Positions 12,601-25,243 of a stretch of DNA of 64,000 bases are shown piece after piece. A program made the position numbers and the translations under genes. How positions within the stretch are numbered: position 1 is the stretch's first letter; each line of letters begins with the position of its first letter. The notes beneath the pieces were generated by a model that saw only the letters and a program-made list of their open reading frames with translations, made no database searches and was not told the origin of the DNA. Source of the stretch: Rallus limicola (Eukaryota > Chordata > Aves > Gruiformes > Rallidae); the NCBI GenBank assembly GCA_022605955.1, contig JAKCOZ010000241.1, positions 62,001 to 126,000 on the forward strand, in the 5' to 3' direction.

Positions 12601-13759
12601 GGGAGTTATTGCTGGACGTTTAGCATGTTTTGAACTGCAGTCTGCTAGGGCCGAGAAAAGCACCGTAGGAGGTTCCAGGCATGTTCCCTCTTTCCAGGCA
12701 AAGGAAAAGGCTGAGAGCCAAAGTGACAGGGTCTGCTTGTGTGTCCTGTTAGGAGGTTTCAGACAAGCTATGCCTTTCAGTCCTAGCTTCTTTACTTTGG
12801 GAGTTATTGCTGGACGTTTAGCATGTTTTGAACTGCAGTCTGCTAGGGCCGAGAAAAGCACTGTAGGAGGTAGCAGGTATGTTCCTTCTTTCCAGGCAAA
12901 GGAAAAGGCTGAGAGCCAATGTGACAGGGTCTGCTTGTGTGTCCTGTTAGGAGGTTTCAGACAAGCTATGCCTTTCATGCCTAGCTTCTTTACTTTGGGA
13001 GTTATTGCTGGACGTTTAGCATGTTTTGAACTGCAGTCTGCTAGGGCCGAGAAAAGCACCGTAGGAGCTTCCAGGCATGTTCCCTCTTTCCAGGCAAAGG
13101 AAAAGGCTGAGAGCCAAAGTGACAGGGTCTGCTTGTGTGTCCTGTTATAAGGTTTCAGACAAGCTATGCCTTTCATGCCTAGCTTCTTTACTTTGGGAGT
13201 TATTGCTGGACGTTTAGCATGTTTTGAACTGCAGTCTGCTAGGGCCGAGAAAAGCACTGTAGATGGTAGCAGGTATGTTCCTTCTTTCCAGGCAAAGGAA
13301 AAGGCTGAGAGCCAAAGTGACAGGGTCTGCTTGTGTGTCCTGTTAGGAGGTTTCAGACAAGCTATGCCTTTCAGTCCTAGCTTCTTTACTTTGGGAGTTA
13401 TTGCTGGACGTTTAGCATGTTTTGAACTGCAGTCTGCTAGGGCCGAGAAAAGCACTTTTATAGGTAGCAGGTATGTTCCTTCTTTCCAGGCAAAGGAAAA
13501 GGCTGAGAGCCAAAGTGACAGGGTCTGCTTGTGTGTCCTGTTAGGAGGTTTCAGACAAGCTATGCCTTTCAGTCCTAGCTTCTTTACTTTGGGAGTTATT
13601 GCTGGACGTTTAGCATGTTTTGAACTGCAGTCTGCTAGGGCCGAGAAAAGCACCGTAGGAGGTTCCAGGCATGTTCCCTCTTTCCAGGCAAAGGAAAAGG
13701 CTGAGAGCCAAAGTGACAGGGTCTGCTTGTGTGTCCTGTTAGGAGGTTTCAGACAAGCT
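9602..13759 (+). repeat. Higher-order block R, copy 1 (21 monomers)
   Basis: This 4158-bp block recurs immediately downstream (13760-17917) and again at 21086-25243. Private markers in order are TCCTGGCTTC, TCCTACCTTC with GGGAGGTATTG and GGACATTT, TCCATGCAAAG near 11902, AGCTGCTTTAC with AGCAAGTTTTG near 11994-12033, AAAAGTCTGAG near 12310, CCTTATTTCC near 12488, GCCAATGTGAC near 12916, and GTAGATGG near 13260. TAA-bearing copies end at 11170 and 13150. Its first monomer is TG-type where copies 2 and 3 are GT-type. I infer a higher-order repeat of the kind known from alpha satellite, though irregular in size. Confidence 0.92.
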
Positions 13760-16700
13760 ATGCCTTTCAGTCCTAGCTTCTTTACTTTGGGAGTTATTGC
13801 TGGACGTTTAGCATGTTTTGAACTGCAGTCTGCTAGGGCCGAGAAAAGCACCGTAGGAGGTTCCAGGCATGTTCCCTCTTTCCAGGCAAAGGAAAAGGCT
13901 GAGAGCCAAAGTGACAGGGTCAGCTTGTGTGTCCTGTTAGGAGGTTTCAGACAAGCTATGCCTTTCAGTCCTGGCTTCTTTACTTTGGGAGTTATTGCTG
14001 GACGTTTAGCATGTTTTGAACTGCAGTCTGCTAGGGCCGAGAAAAGCACCGTAGGAGGTTCCAGGCATGTTCCCTCTTTCCAGGCAAAGGAAAAGGCTGA
14101 GAGCCAAAGTGACAGGGTCTGCTTGTGTGTCCTGTTAGGAGGTTTCAGACAAGCTATGCCTTTCAGTCCTACCTTCTTTACTTTGGGAGGTATTGCTGGA
14201 CATTTAGCATGTTTTGAACTGCAGTCTGCTAGGGCCGAGAAAAGCACCGTAGGAGGTTCCAGGCATGTTCCCTCTTTCCAGGCAAAGGAAAAGGCTGAGA
14301 GCCAAAGTGACAGGGTCTGCTTGTGTGTCCTGTTAGGAGGTTTCAGACAAGCTATGCCTTTCATGCCTAGCTTCTTTACTTTGGGAGTTATTGCTGGACG
14401 TTTAGCATGTTTTGAACTGCAGTCTGCTAGGGCCGAGAAAAGCACTTTTATAGGTAGCAGGTATGTTCCTTCTTTCCAGGCAAAGGAAAAGGCTGAGAGC
14501 CAAAGTGACAGGGTCTGCTTGTGTGTCCTGTTAGGAGGTTTCAGACAAGCTATGCCTTTCAATCCTAGCTTCTTTACTTTGGGAGTTATTGCTGGACGTT
14601 TAGCATGTTTTGAACTGCAGTCTGCTAGGGCCGAGAAAAGCACCGTAGGAGGTTCCAGGCATGTTCCCTCTTTCCAGGCAAAGGAAAAGGCTGAGAGCCA
14701 AAGTGACAGGGTCTGCTTGTGTGTCCTGTTAGGAGGTTTCAGACAAGCTATGCCTTTCAGTCCTAGCTTCTTTACTTTGGGAGTTATTGCTGGACGTTTA
14801 GCATGTTTTGAACTGCAGTCTGCTAGGGCCGAGAAAAGCACTGTAGGAGGTAGCAGGTATGTTCCTTCTTTCCAGGCAAAGGAAAAGGCTGAGAGCCAAA
14901 GTGACAGGGTCTGCTTGTGTGTCCTGTTAGGAGGTTTCAGACAAGCTATGCCTTTCAGTCCTAGCTTCTTTACTTTGGGAGTTATTGCTGGACGTTTAGC
15001 ATGTTTTGAACTGCAGTCTGCTAGGGCCGAGAAAAGCACCGTAGGAGCTTCCAGGCATGTTCCTTCTTTCCAGGCAAAGGAAAAGGCTGAGAGCCAAAGT
15101 GACAGGGTCTGCTTGTGTGTCCTGTTAGGAGGTTTCAGACAAGCTATGCCTTTCATGCCTAGCTTCTTTACTTTGGGAGTTATTGCTGGACGTTTAGCAT
15201 GTTTTGAACTGCAGTCTGCTAGGGCCGAGAAAAGCACCGTAGGAGGTTCCAGGCATGTTCCCTCTTTCCAGGCAAAGGAAAAGGCTGAGAGCCAAAGTGA
15301 CAGGGTCTGCTTGTGTGTCCTGTTATAAGGTTTCAGACAAGCTATGCCTTTCATGCCTAGCTTCTTTACTTTGGGAGTTATTGCTGGACGTTTAGCATGT
15401 TTTGAACTGCAGTCTGCTAGGGCCGAGAAAAGCACTGTAGGAGGTAGCAGGTATGTTCCTTCTTTCCAGGCAAAGGAAAAGGCTGAGAGCCAAAGTGACA
15501 GGGTCTGCTTGTGTGTCCTGTTAGGAGGTTTCAGACAAGCTATGCCTTTCATGCCTAGCTTCTTTACTTTGGGAGTTATTGCTGGACGTTTAGCATGTTT
15601 TGAACTGCAGTCTGCTAGGGCCGAGAAAAGCACCGTAGGAGGTTCCAGGCATGTTCCCTCTTTCCAGGCAAAGGAAAAGGCTGAGAGCCAAAGTGACAGG
15701 GTCTGCTTGTGTGTCCTGTTAGGAGGTTTCAGACAAGCTATGCCTTTCATGCCTAGCTTCTTTACTTTGGGAGTTATTGCTGGACGTTTAGCATGTTTTG
15801 AACTGCAGTCTGCTAGGGCCGAGAAAAGCACCGTAGGAGCTTCCAGGCATGTTCCCTCTTTCCAGGCAAAGGAAAAGGCTGAGAGCCAAAGTGACAGGGT
15901 CTGCTTGTGTGTCCTGTTAGGAGGTTTCAGACAAGCTATGCCTTTCAGTCCTAGCTTCTTTACTTTGGGAGTTATTGCTGGACGTTTAGCATGTTTTGAA
16001 CTGCAGTCTGCTAGGGCCGAGAAAAGCACCGTAGGAGGTTCCAGGCATGTTCCCTCTTTCCATGCAAAGGAAAAGGCTGAGAGCCAAAGTGACAGGGTCT
16101 GCTTGTGTGTCCTGTTAGGAGGTTTCAGACAAGCTATGCCTTTCAGTCCTAGCTGCTTTACTTTGGGAGTTATTGCTGGACGTTTAGCAAGTTTTGAACT
16201 GCAGTCTGCTAGGGCCGAGAAAAGCACTGTAGGAGGTTCCAGGCATGTTCCCTCTTTCCAGGCAAAGGAAAAGGCTGAGAGCCAAAGTGACAGGGTCAGC
16301 TTGTGTGTCCTGTTAGGAGGTTTCAGACAAGCTATGCCTTTCAGTCCTAGCTTCTTTACTTTGGGAGTTATTGCTGGACGTTTAGCATGTTTTGAACTGC
16401 AGTCTGCTAGGGCCGAGAAAAGCACCGTAGGAGGTTCCAGGCATGTTCCCTCTTTCCAGGCAAAGGAAAAGTCTGAGAGCCAAAGTGACAGGGTCTGCTT
16501 GTGTGTCCTGTTAGGAGGTTTCAGACAAGCTATGCCTTTCAGTCCTAGCTTCTTTACTTTGGGAGTTATTGCTGGACGTTTAGCATGTTTTGAACTGCAG
16601 TCTGCTAGGGCCGAGAAAAGCACTGTAGGAGGTAGCAGGTATGTTCCTTATTTCCAGGCAAAGGAAAAGGCTGAGAGCCAAAGTGACAGGGTCTGCTTGT

Positions 16701-17917
16701 GTGTCCTGTTAGGAGGTTTCAGACAAGCTATGCCTTTCATGCCTAGCTTCTTTACTTTGGGAGTTATTGCTGGACGTTTAGCATGTTTTGAACTGCAGTC
16801 TGCTAGGGCCGAGAAAAGCACCGTAGGAGGTTCCAGGCATGTTCCCTCTTTCCAGGCAAAGGAAAAGGCTGAGAGCCAAAGTGACAGGGTCTGCTTGTGT
16901 GTCCTGTTAGGAGGTTTCAGACAAGCTATGCCTTTCAGTCCTAGCTTCTTTACTTTGGGAGTTATTGCTGGACGTTTAGCATGTTTTGAACTGCAGTCTG
17001 CTAGGGCCGAGAAAAGCACTGTAGGAGGTAGCAGGTATGTTCCTTCTTTCCAGGCAAAGGAAAAGGCTGAGAGCCAATGTGACAGGGTCTGCTTGTGTGT
17101 CCTGTTAGGAGGTTTCAGACAAGCTATGCCTTTCATGCCTAGCTTCTTTACTTTGGGAGTTATTGCTGGACGTTTAGCATGTTTTGAACTGCAGTCTGCT
17201 AGGGCCGAGAAAAGCACCGTAGGAGCTTCCAGGCATGTTCCCTCTTTCCAGGCAAAGGAAAAGGCTGAGAGCCAAAGTGACAGGGTCTGCTTGTGTGTCC
17301 TGTTATAAGGTTTCAGACAAGCTATGCCTTTCATGCCTAGCTTCTTTACTTTGGGAGTTATTGCTGGACGTTTAGCATGTTTTGAACTGCAGTCTGCTAG
17401 GGCCGAGAAAAGCACTGTAGATGGTAGCAGGTATGTTCCTTCTTTCCAGGCAAAGGAAAAGGCTGAGAGCCAAAGTGACAGGGTCTGCTTGTGTGTCCTG
17501 TTAGGAGGTTTCAGACAAGCTATGCCTTTCAGTCCTAGCTTCTTTACTTTGGGAGTTATTGCTGGACGTTTAGCATGTTTTGAACTGCAGTCTGCTAGGG
17601 CCGAGAAAAGCACTTTTATAGGTAGCAGGTATGTTCCTTCTTTCCAGGCAAAGGAAAAGGCTGAGAGCCAAAGTGACAGGGTCTGCTTGTGTGTCCTGTT
17701 AGGAGGTTTCAGACAAGCTATGCCTTTCAGTCCTAGCTTCTTTACTTTGGGAGTTATTGCTGGACGTTTAGCATGTTTTGAACTGCAGTCTGCTAGGGCC
17801 GAGAAAAGCACCGTAGGAGGTTCCAGGCATGTTCCCTCTTTCCAGGCAAAGGAAAAGGCTGAGAGCCAAAGTGACAGGGTCTGCTTGTGTGTCCTGTTAG
17901 GAGGTTTCAGACAAGCT
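13760..17917 (+). repeat. Higher-order block R, copy 2 (21 monomers)
   Basis: Direct tandem copy of 9602-13759. All private markers recur 4158 bp later: TCCATGCAAAG near 16060, AGCTGCTTTAC near 16152, AAAAGTCTGAG near 16468, CCTTATTTCC near 16646, GCCAATGTGAC near 17074 and GTAGATGG near 17418. TAA-bearing copies end at 15328 and 17308. The 654-codon conceptual translations of 11186-13150 and 15344-17308 are the same, so this duplication is very recent or well homogenised. Confidence 0.93.
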
Positions 17918-20900
17918 ATGCCTTTCAGTCCTAGCTTCTTTACTTTGGGAGTTATTGCTGGACGTTTAGCATGTTTTGAACTGCAGTCTGCTAGGGCCGA
18001 GAAAAGCACCGTAGGAGGTTCCAGGCATGTTCCCTCTTTCCAGGCAAAGGAAAAGGCTGAGAGCCAAAGTGACAGGGTCAGCTTGTGTGTCCTGTTAGGA
18101 GGTTTCAGACAAGCTATGCCTTTCAGTCCTGGCTTCTTTACTTTGGGAGTTATTGCTGGACGTTTAGCATGTTTTGAACTGCAGTCTGCTAGGGCCGAGA
18201 AAAGCACCGTAGGAGGTTCCAGGCATGTTCCCTCTTTCCAGGCAAAGGAAAAGGCTGAGAGCCAAAGTGACAGGGTCTGCTTGTGTGTCCTGTTAGGAGG
18301 TTTCAGACAAGCTATGCCTTTCAGTCCTACCTTCTTTACTTTGGGAGTTATTGCTGGACATTTAGCATGTTTTGAACTGCAGTCTGCTAGGGCCGAGAAA
18401 AGCACCGTAGGAGCTTCCAGGCATGTTCCCTCTTTCCAGGCAAAGGAAAAGGCTGAGAGCCAAAGTGACAGGGTCTGCTTGTGTGTCCTGTTAGGAGGTT
18501 TCAGACAAGCTATGCCTTTCAATCCTAGCTTCTTTACTTTGGGAGTTATTGCTGGACGTTTAGCATGTTTTGAACTGCAGTCTGCTAGGGCCGAGAAAAG
18601 CACTTTTATAGGTAGCAGGTATGTTCCTTCTTTCCAGGCAAAGGAAAAGGCTGAGAGCCAAAGTGACAGGGTCTGCTTGTGTGTCCTGTTAGGAGGTTGC
18701 AGACAAGCTATGCCTTTCATGCCTAGCTTATTTACTTTGGGAGTTATTGCTGGACGTTTAGCATGTTTTGAACTGCAGTCTGCTAGGGCCGAGAAAAGCA
18801 CTGTAGGAGGTTCCAGGCATGTTCCCTCTTTCCAGGCAAAGGAAAAGGCTGAGAGCCAAAGTGACAGGGTCTGCTTGTGTGTCCTGTTAGGAGGTTTCAG
18901 ACAAGCTATGCCTTTCAATCCTAGCTTCTTTACTTTGGGAGTTATTGCTGGACGTTTAGCATGTTTTGAACTGCAGTCTGCTAGGGCCGAGAAAAGCACC
19001 GTAGGAGGTTCCAGGCATGTTCCCTCTTTCCAGGCAAAGGAAAAGGCTGAGAGCCAAAGTGACAGGGTCTGCTTGTGTGTCCTGTTAGGAGGTTTCAGAC
19101 AAGCTATGCCTTTCAGTCCTAGCTTCTTTACTTTGGGAGTTATTGCTGGACGTTTAGTATGTTTTGAACTGCAGTCTGCTAGGGCCGAGAAAAGCACTGT
19201 AGGAGGTAGCAGGTATGTTCCTTCTTTCCAGGCAAAGGAAAAGGCTGAGAGCCAAAGTGACAGGGTCTGCTTGTGTGTCCTGTTAGGAGGTTTCAGACAA
19301 GCTATGCCTTTCAGTCCTAGCTTCTTTACTTTGGGAGTTATTGCTGGACGTTTAGCATGTTTTGAACTGCAGTCTGCTAGGGCCGAGAAAAGCACCGTAG
19401 GAGCTTCCAGGCATGTTCCTTCTTTCCAGGCAAAGGAAAAGGCTGAGAGCCAAAGTGACAGGGTCTGCTTGTGTGTCCTGTTAGGAGGTTTCAGACAAGC
19501 TATGCCTTTCATGCCTAGCTTCTTTACTTTGGGAGTTATTGCTGGACGTTTAGCATGTTTTGAACTGCAGTCTGCTAGGGCCGAGAAAAGCACCGTAGGA
19601 GGTTCCAGGCATGTTCCCTCTTTCCAGGCAAAGGAAAAGGCTGAGAGCCAAAGTGACAGGGTCTGCTTGTGTGTCCTGTTATAAGGTTTCAGACAAGCTA
19701 TGCCTTTCATGCCTAGCTTCTTTACTTTGGGAGTTATTGCTGGACGTTTAGCATGTTTTGAACTGCAGTCTGCTAGGGCCGAGAAAAGCACTGTAGGAGG
19801 TAGCAGGTATGTTCCTTCTTTCCAGGCAAAGGAAAAGGCTGAGAGCCAAAGTGACAGGGTCTGCTTGTGTGTCCTGTTAGGAGGTTGCAGACAAGCTATG
19901 CCTTTCATGCCTAGCTTATTTACTTTGGGAGTTATTGCTGGACGTTTAGCATGTTTTGAACTGCAGTCTGCTAGGGCCGAGAAAAGCACTGTAGGAGGTT
20001 CCAGGCATGTTCCCTCTTTCCAGGCAAAGGAAAAGGCTGAGAGCCAAAGTGACAGGGTCTGCTTGTGTGTCCTGTTAGGAGGTTTCAGACAAGCTATGCC
20101 TTTCAATCCTAGCTTCTTTACTTTGGGAGTTATTGCTGGACGTTTAGCATGTTTTGAACTGCAGTCTGCTAGGGCCGAGAAAAGCACCGTAGGAGGTTCC
20201 AGGCATGTTCCCTCTTTCCAGGCAAAGGAAAAGGCTGAGAGCCAAAGTGACAGAGTCTGCTTGTGTGTCCTGTTAGGAGGTTTCAGACAAGCTATGCCTT
20301 TCATGCCTAGCTTCTTTACTTTGGGAGTTATTGCTGGACGTTTAGCATGTTTTGAACTGCAGTCTGCTAGGGCCGAGAAAAGCACCGTAGGAGGTTCCAG
20401 GCATGTTCCCTCTTTCCAGGCAAAGGAAAAGGCTGAGAGCCAAAGTGACAGGGTCTGCTTGTGTGTCCTGTTAGGAGGTTTCAGACAAGCTATGCCTTTC
20501 ATGCCTAGCTTCTTTACTTTGGGAGTTATTGCTGGACGTTTAGCATGTTTTGAACTGCAGTCTGCTAGGGCCGAGAAAAGCACTGTAGGAGGTTCCAGGC
20601 ATGTTCCCTCTTTCCAGGCAAAGGAAAAGGCTGAGAGCCAAAGTGACAGGGTCTGCTTGTGTGTCCTGTTAGGAGGTTTCAGACAAGCTATGCCTTTCAT
20701 GCCTAGCTTATTTACTTTGGGAGTTATTGCTGGACGTTTAGCATGTTTTGAACTGCAGTCTGCTAGGGCCGAGAAAAGCACCGTAGGAGCTTCCAGGCAT
20801 GTTCCCTCTTTCCAGGCAAAGGAAAAGGCTGAGAGCCAAAGTGACAGGGTCTGCTTGTGTGTCCTGTTAGGAGGTTTCAGACAAGCTATGCCTTTCATGC

Positions 20901-21085
20901 CTAGCTTCTTTACTTTGGGAGTTATTGCTGGACGTTTAGCATGTTTTGAACTGCAGTCTGCTAGGGCCGAGAAAAGCACCGTAGGAGGTTCCAGGCATGT
21001 TCCCTCTTTCCAGGCAAAGGAAAAGGCTGAGAGCCAAAGTGACAGGGTCTGCTTGTGTGTCCTGTTAGGAGGTTTCAGACAAGCT
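17918..21085 (+). repeat. Higher-order block Q, copy 2 (16 monomers)
   Basis: Second copy of 6434-9601, sitting between R copies 2 and 3. It shares the TCCTGGCTTC, TCCTACCTTC, GGTTGCAGAC, TTTAGTATG and AGCTTATTTAC markers in the same order and register, and the TAA-bearing copy ending at 19684. Together with the following R copy it repeats the 37-monomer Q+R unit of 6434-13759. Confidence 0.88.
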
Positions 21086-24000
21086 ATGCCTTTCAGTCCT
21101 AGCTTCTTTACTTTGGGAGTTATTGCTGGACGTTTAGCATGTTTTGAACTGCAGTCTGCTAGGGCCGAGAAAAGCACCGTAGGAGGTTCCAGGCATGTTC
21201 CCTCTTTCCAGGCAAAGGAAAAGGCTGAGAGCCAAAGTGACAGGGTCAGCTTGTGTGTCCTGTTAGGAGGTTTCAGACAAGCTATGCCTTTCAGTCCTGG
21301 CTTCTTTACTTTGGGAGTTATTGCTGGACGTTTAGCATGTTTTGAACTGCAGTCTGCTAGGGCCGAGAAAAGCACCGTAGGAGGTTCCAGGCATGTTCCC
21401 TCTTTCCAGGCAAAGGAAAAGGCTGAGAGCCAAAGTGACAGGGTCTGCTTGTGTGTCCTGTTAGGAGGTTTCAGACAAGCTATGCCTTTCAGTCCTACCT
21501 TCTTTACTTTGGGAGGTATTGCTGGACATTTAGCATGTTTTGAACTGCAGTCTGCTAGGGCCGAGAAAAGCACCGTAGGAGGTTCCAGGCATGTTCCCTC
21601 TTTCCAGGCAAAGGAAAAGGCTGAGAGCCAAAGTGACAGGGTCTGCTTGTGTGTCCTGTTAGGAGGTTTCAGACAAGCTATGCCTTTCATGCCTAGCTTC
21701 TTTACTTTGGGAGTTATTGCTGGACGTTTAGCATGTTTTGAACTGCAGTCTGCTAGGGCCGAGAAAAGCACTTTTATAGGTAGCAGGTATGTTCCTTCTT
21801 TCCAGGCAAAGGAAAAGGCTGAGAGCCAAAGTGACAGGGTCTGCTTGTGTGTCCTGTTAGGAGGTTTCAGACAAGCTATGCCTTTCAATCCTAGCTTCTT
21901 TACTTTGGGAGTTATTGCTGGACGTTTAGCATGTTTTGAACTGCAGTCTGCTAGGGCCGAGAAAAGCACCGTAGGAGGTTCCAGGCATGTTCCCTCTTTC
22001 CAGGCAAAGGAAAAGGCTGAGAGCCAAAGTGACAGGGTCTGCTTGTGTGTCCTGTTAGGAGGTTTCAGACAAGCTATGCCTTTCAGTCCTAGCTTCTTTA
22101 CTTTGGGAGTTATTGCTGGACGTTTAGCATGTTTTGAACTGCAGTCTGCTAGGGCCGAGAAAAGCACTGTAGGAGGTAGCAGGTATGTTCCTTCTTTCCA
22201 GGCAAAGGAAAAGGCTGAGAGCCAAAGTGACAGGGTCTGCTTGTGTGTCCTGTTAGGAGGTTTCAGACAAGCTATGCCTTTCAGTCCTAGCTTCTTTACT
22301 TTGGGAGTTATTGCTGGACGTTTAGCATGTTTTGAACTGCAGTCTGCTAGGGCCGAGAAAAGCACCGTAGGAGCTTCCAGGCATGTTCCTTCTTTCCAGG
22401 CAAAGGAAAAGGCTGAGAGCCAAAGTGACAGGGTCTGCTTGTGTGTCCTGTTAGGAGGTTTCAGACAAGCTATGCCTTTCATGCCTAGCTTCTTTACTTT
22501 GGGAGTTATTGCTGGACGTTTAGCATGTTTTGAACTGCAGTCTGCTAGGGCCGAGAAAAGCACCGTAGGAGGTTCCAGGCATGTTCCCTCTTTCCAGGCA
22601 AAGGAAAAGGCTGAGAGCCAAAGTGACAGGGTCTGCTTGTGTGTCCTGTTAGGAGGTTTCAGACAAGCTATGCCTTTCAGTCCTAGCTTCTTTACTTTGG
22701 GAGTTATTGCTGGACGTTTAGCATGTTTTGAACTGCAGTCTGCTAGGGCCGAGAAAAGCACTGTAGGAGGTAGCAGGTATGTTCCTTCTTTCCAGGCAAA
22801 GGAAAAGGCTGAGAGCCAAAGTGACAGGGTCTGCTTGTGTGTCCTGTTAGGAGGTTTCAGACAAGCTATGCCTTTCATGCCTAGCTTCTTTACTTTGGGA
22901 GTTATTGCTGGACGTTTAGCATGTTTTGAACTGCAGTCTGCTAGGGCCGAGAAAAGCACCGTAGGAGGTTCCAGGCATGTTCCCTCTTTCCAGGCAAAGG
23001 AAAAGGCTGAGAGCCAAAGTGACAGGGTCTGCTTGTGTGTCCTGTTAGGAGGTTTCAGACAAGCTATGCCTTTCATGCCTAGCTTCTTTACTTTGGGAGT
23101 TATTGCTGGACGTTTAGCATGTTTTGAACTGCAGTCTGCTAGGGCCGAGAAAAGCACCGTAGGAGCTTCCAGGCATGTTCCCTCTTTCCAGGCAAAGGAA
23201 AAGGCTGAGAGCCAAAGTGACAGGGTCTGCTTGTGTGTCCTGTTAGGAGGTTTCAGACAAGCTATGCCTTTCAGTCCTAGCTTCTTTACTTTGGGAGTTA
23301 TTGCTGGACGTTTAGCATGTTTTGAACTGCAGTCTGCTAGGGCCGAGAAAAGCACCGTAGGAGGTTCCAGGCATGTTCCCTCTTTCCATGCAAAGGAAAA
23401 GGCTGAGAGCCAAAGTGACAGGGTCTGCTTGTGTGTCCTGTTAGGAGGTTTCAGACAAGCTATGCCTTTCAGTCCTAGCTGCTTTACTTTGGGAGTTATT
23501 GCTGGACGTTTAGCAAGTTTTGAACTGCAGTCTGCTAGGGCCGAGAAAAGCACTGTAGGAGGTTCCAGGCATGTTCCCTCTTTCCAGGCAAAGGAAAAGG
23601 CTGAGAGCCAAAGTGACAGGGTCAGCTTGTGTGTCCTGTTAGGAGGTTTCAGACAAGCTATGCCTTTCAGTCCTAGCTTCTTTACTTTGGGAGTTATTGC
23701 TGGACGTTTAGCATGTTTTGAACTGCAGTCTGCTAGGGCCGAGAAAAGCACCGTAGGAGGTTCCAGGCATGTTCCCTCTTTCCAGGCAAAGGAAAAGTCT
23801 GAGAGCCAAAGTGACAGGGTCTGCTTGTGTGTCCTGTTAGGAGGTTTCAGACAAGCTATGCCTTTCAGTCCTAGCTTCTTTACTTTGGGAGTTATTGCTG
23901 GACGTTTAGCATGTTTTGAACTGCAGTCTGCTAGGGCCGAGAAAAGCACTGTAGGAGGTAGCAGGTATGTTCCTTATTTCCAGGCAAAGGAAAAGGCTGA

Positions 24001-25243
24001 GAGCCAAAGTGACAGGGTCTGCTTGTGTGTCCTGTTAGGAGGTTTCAGACAAGCTATGCCTTTCATGCCTAGCTTCTTTACTTTGGGAGTTATTGCTGGA
24101 CGTTTAGCATGTTTTGAACTGCAGTCTGCTAGGGCCGAGAAAAGCACCGTAGGAGGTTCCAGGCATGTTCCCTCTTTCCAGGCAAAGGAAAAGGCTGAGA
24201 GCCAAAGTGACAGGGTCTGCTTGTGTGTCCTGTTAGGAGGTTTCAGACAAGCTATGCCTTTCAGTCCTAGCTTCTTTACTTTGGGAGTTATTGCTGGACG
24301 TTTAGCATGTTTTGAACTGCAGTCTGCTAGGGCCGAGAAAAGCACTGTAGGAGGTAGCAGGTATGTTCCTTCTTTCCAGGCAAAGGAAAAGGCTGAGAGC
24401 CAATGTGACAGGGTCTGCTTGTGTGTCCTGTTAGGAGGTTTCAGACAAGCTATGCCTTTCATGCCTAGCTTCTTTACTTTGGGAGTTATTGCTGGACGTT
24501 TAGCATGTTTTGAACTGCAGTCTGCTAGGGCCGAGAAAAGCACCGTAGGAGCTTCCAGGCATGTTCCCTCTTTCCAGGCAAAGGAAAAGGCTGAGAGCCA
24601 AAGTGACAGGGTCTGCTTGTGTGTCCTGTTATAAGGTTTCAGACAAGCTATGCCTTTCATGCCTAGCTTCTTTACTTTGGGAGTTATTGCTGGACGTTTA
24701 GCATGTTTTGAACTGCAGTCTGCTAGGGCCGAGAAAAGCACTGTAGATGGTAGCAGGTATGTTCCTTCTTTCCAGGCAAAGGAAAAGGCTGAGAGCCAAA
24801 GTGACAGGGTCTGCTTGTGTGTCCTGTTAGGAGGTTTCAGACAAGCTATGCCTTTCAGTCCTAGCTTCTTTACTTTGGGAGTTATTGCTGGACGTTTAGC
24901 ATGTTTTGAACTGCAGTCTGCTAGGGCCGAGAAAAGCACTTTTATAGGTAGCAGGTATGTTCCTTCTTTCCAGGCAAAGGAAAAGGCTGAGAGCCAAAGT
25001 GACAGGGTCTGCTTGTGTGTCCTGTTAGGAGGTTTCAGACAAGCTATGCCTTTCAGTCCTAGCTTCTTTACTTTGGGAGTTATTGCTGGACGTTTAGCAT
25101 GTTTTGAACTGCAGTCTGCTAGGGCCGAGAAAAGCACCGTAGGAGGTTCCAGGCATGTTCCCTCTTTCCAGGCAAAGGAAAAGGCTGAGAGCCAAAGTGA
25201 CAGGGTCTGCTTGTGTGTCCTGTTAGGAGGTTTCAGACAAGCT
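21086..25243 (+). repeat. Higher-order block R, copy 3 (21 monomers)
   Basis: Third copy of R, 11484 bp from copy 1 and 7326 bp (37 monomers) from copy 2. It keeps TCCATGCAAAG near 23386, AGCTGCTTTAC near 23478, AAAAGTCTGAG near 23794, CCTTATTTCC near 23972, GCCAATGTGAC near 24400 and GTAGATGG near 24744. It differs at one patch near 22650-22682, where the TAA variant and the TG dinucleotide of copies 1 and 2 are replaced by the ordinary GGA and GT forms. Confidence 0.92.
22640..22690 (+). other. Short conversion-like patch inside R copy 3
   Basis: R copies 1 and 2 read TTATAAGG and then TTTCATGCCT at the matching place (11166-11200 and 15324-15358). R copy 3 reads TTAGGAGG and then TTTCAGTCCT, although markers on both sides are unchanged. 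Two diagnostic sites about 30 bp apart changed together. That fits a short gene-conversion tract better than independent mutation. A crossover is less likely because the register and flanks are preserved. Confidence 0.65.
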
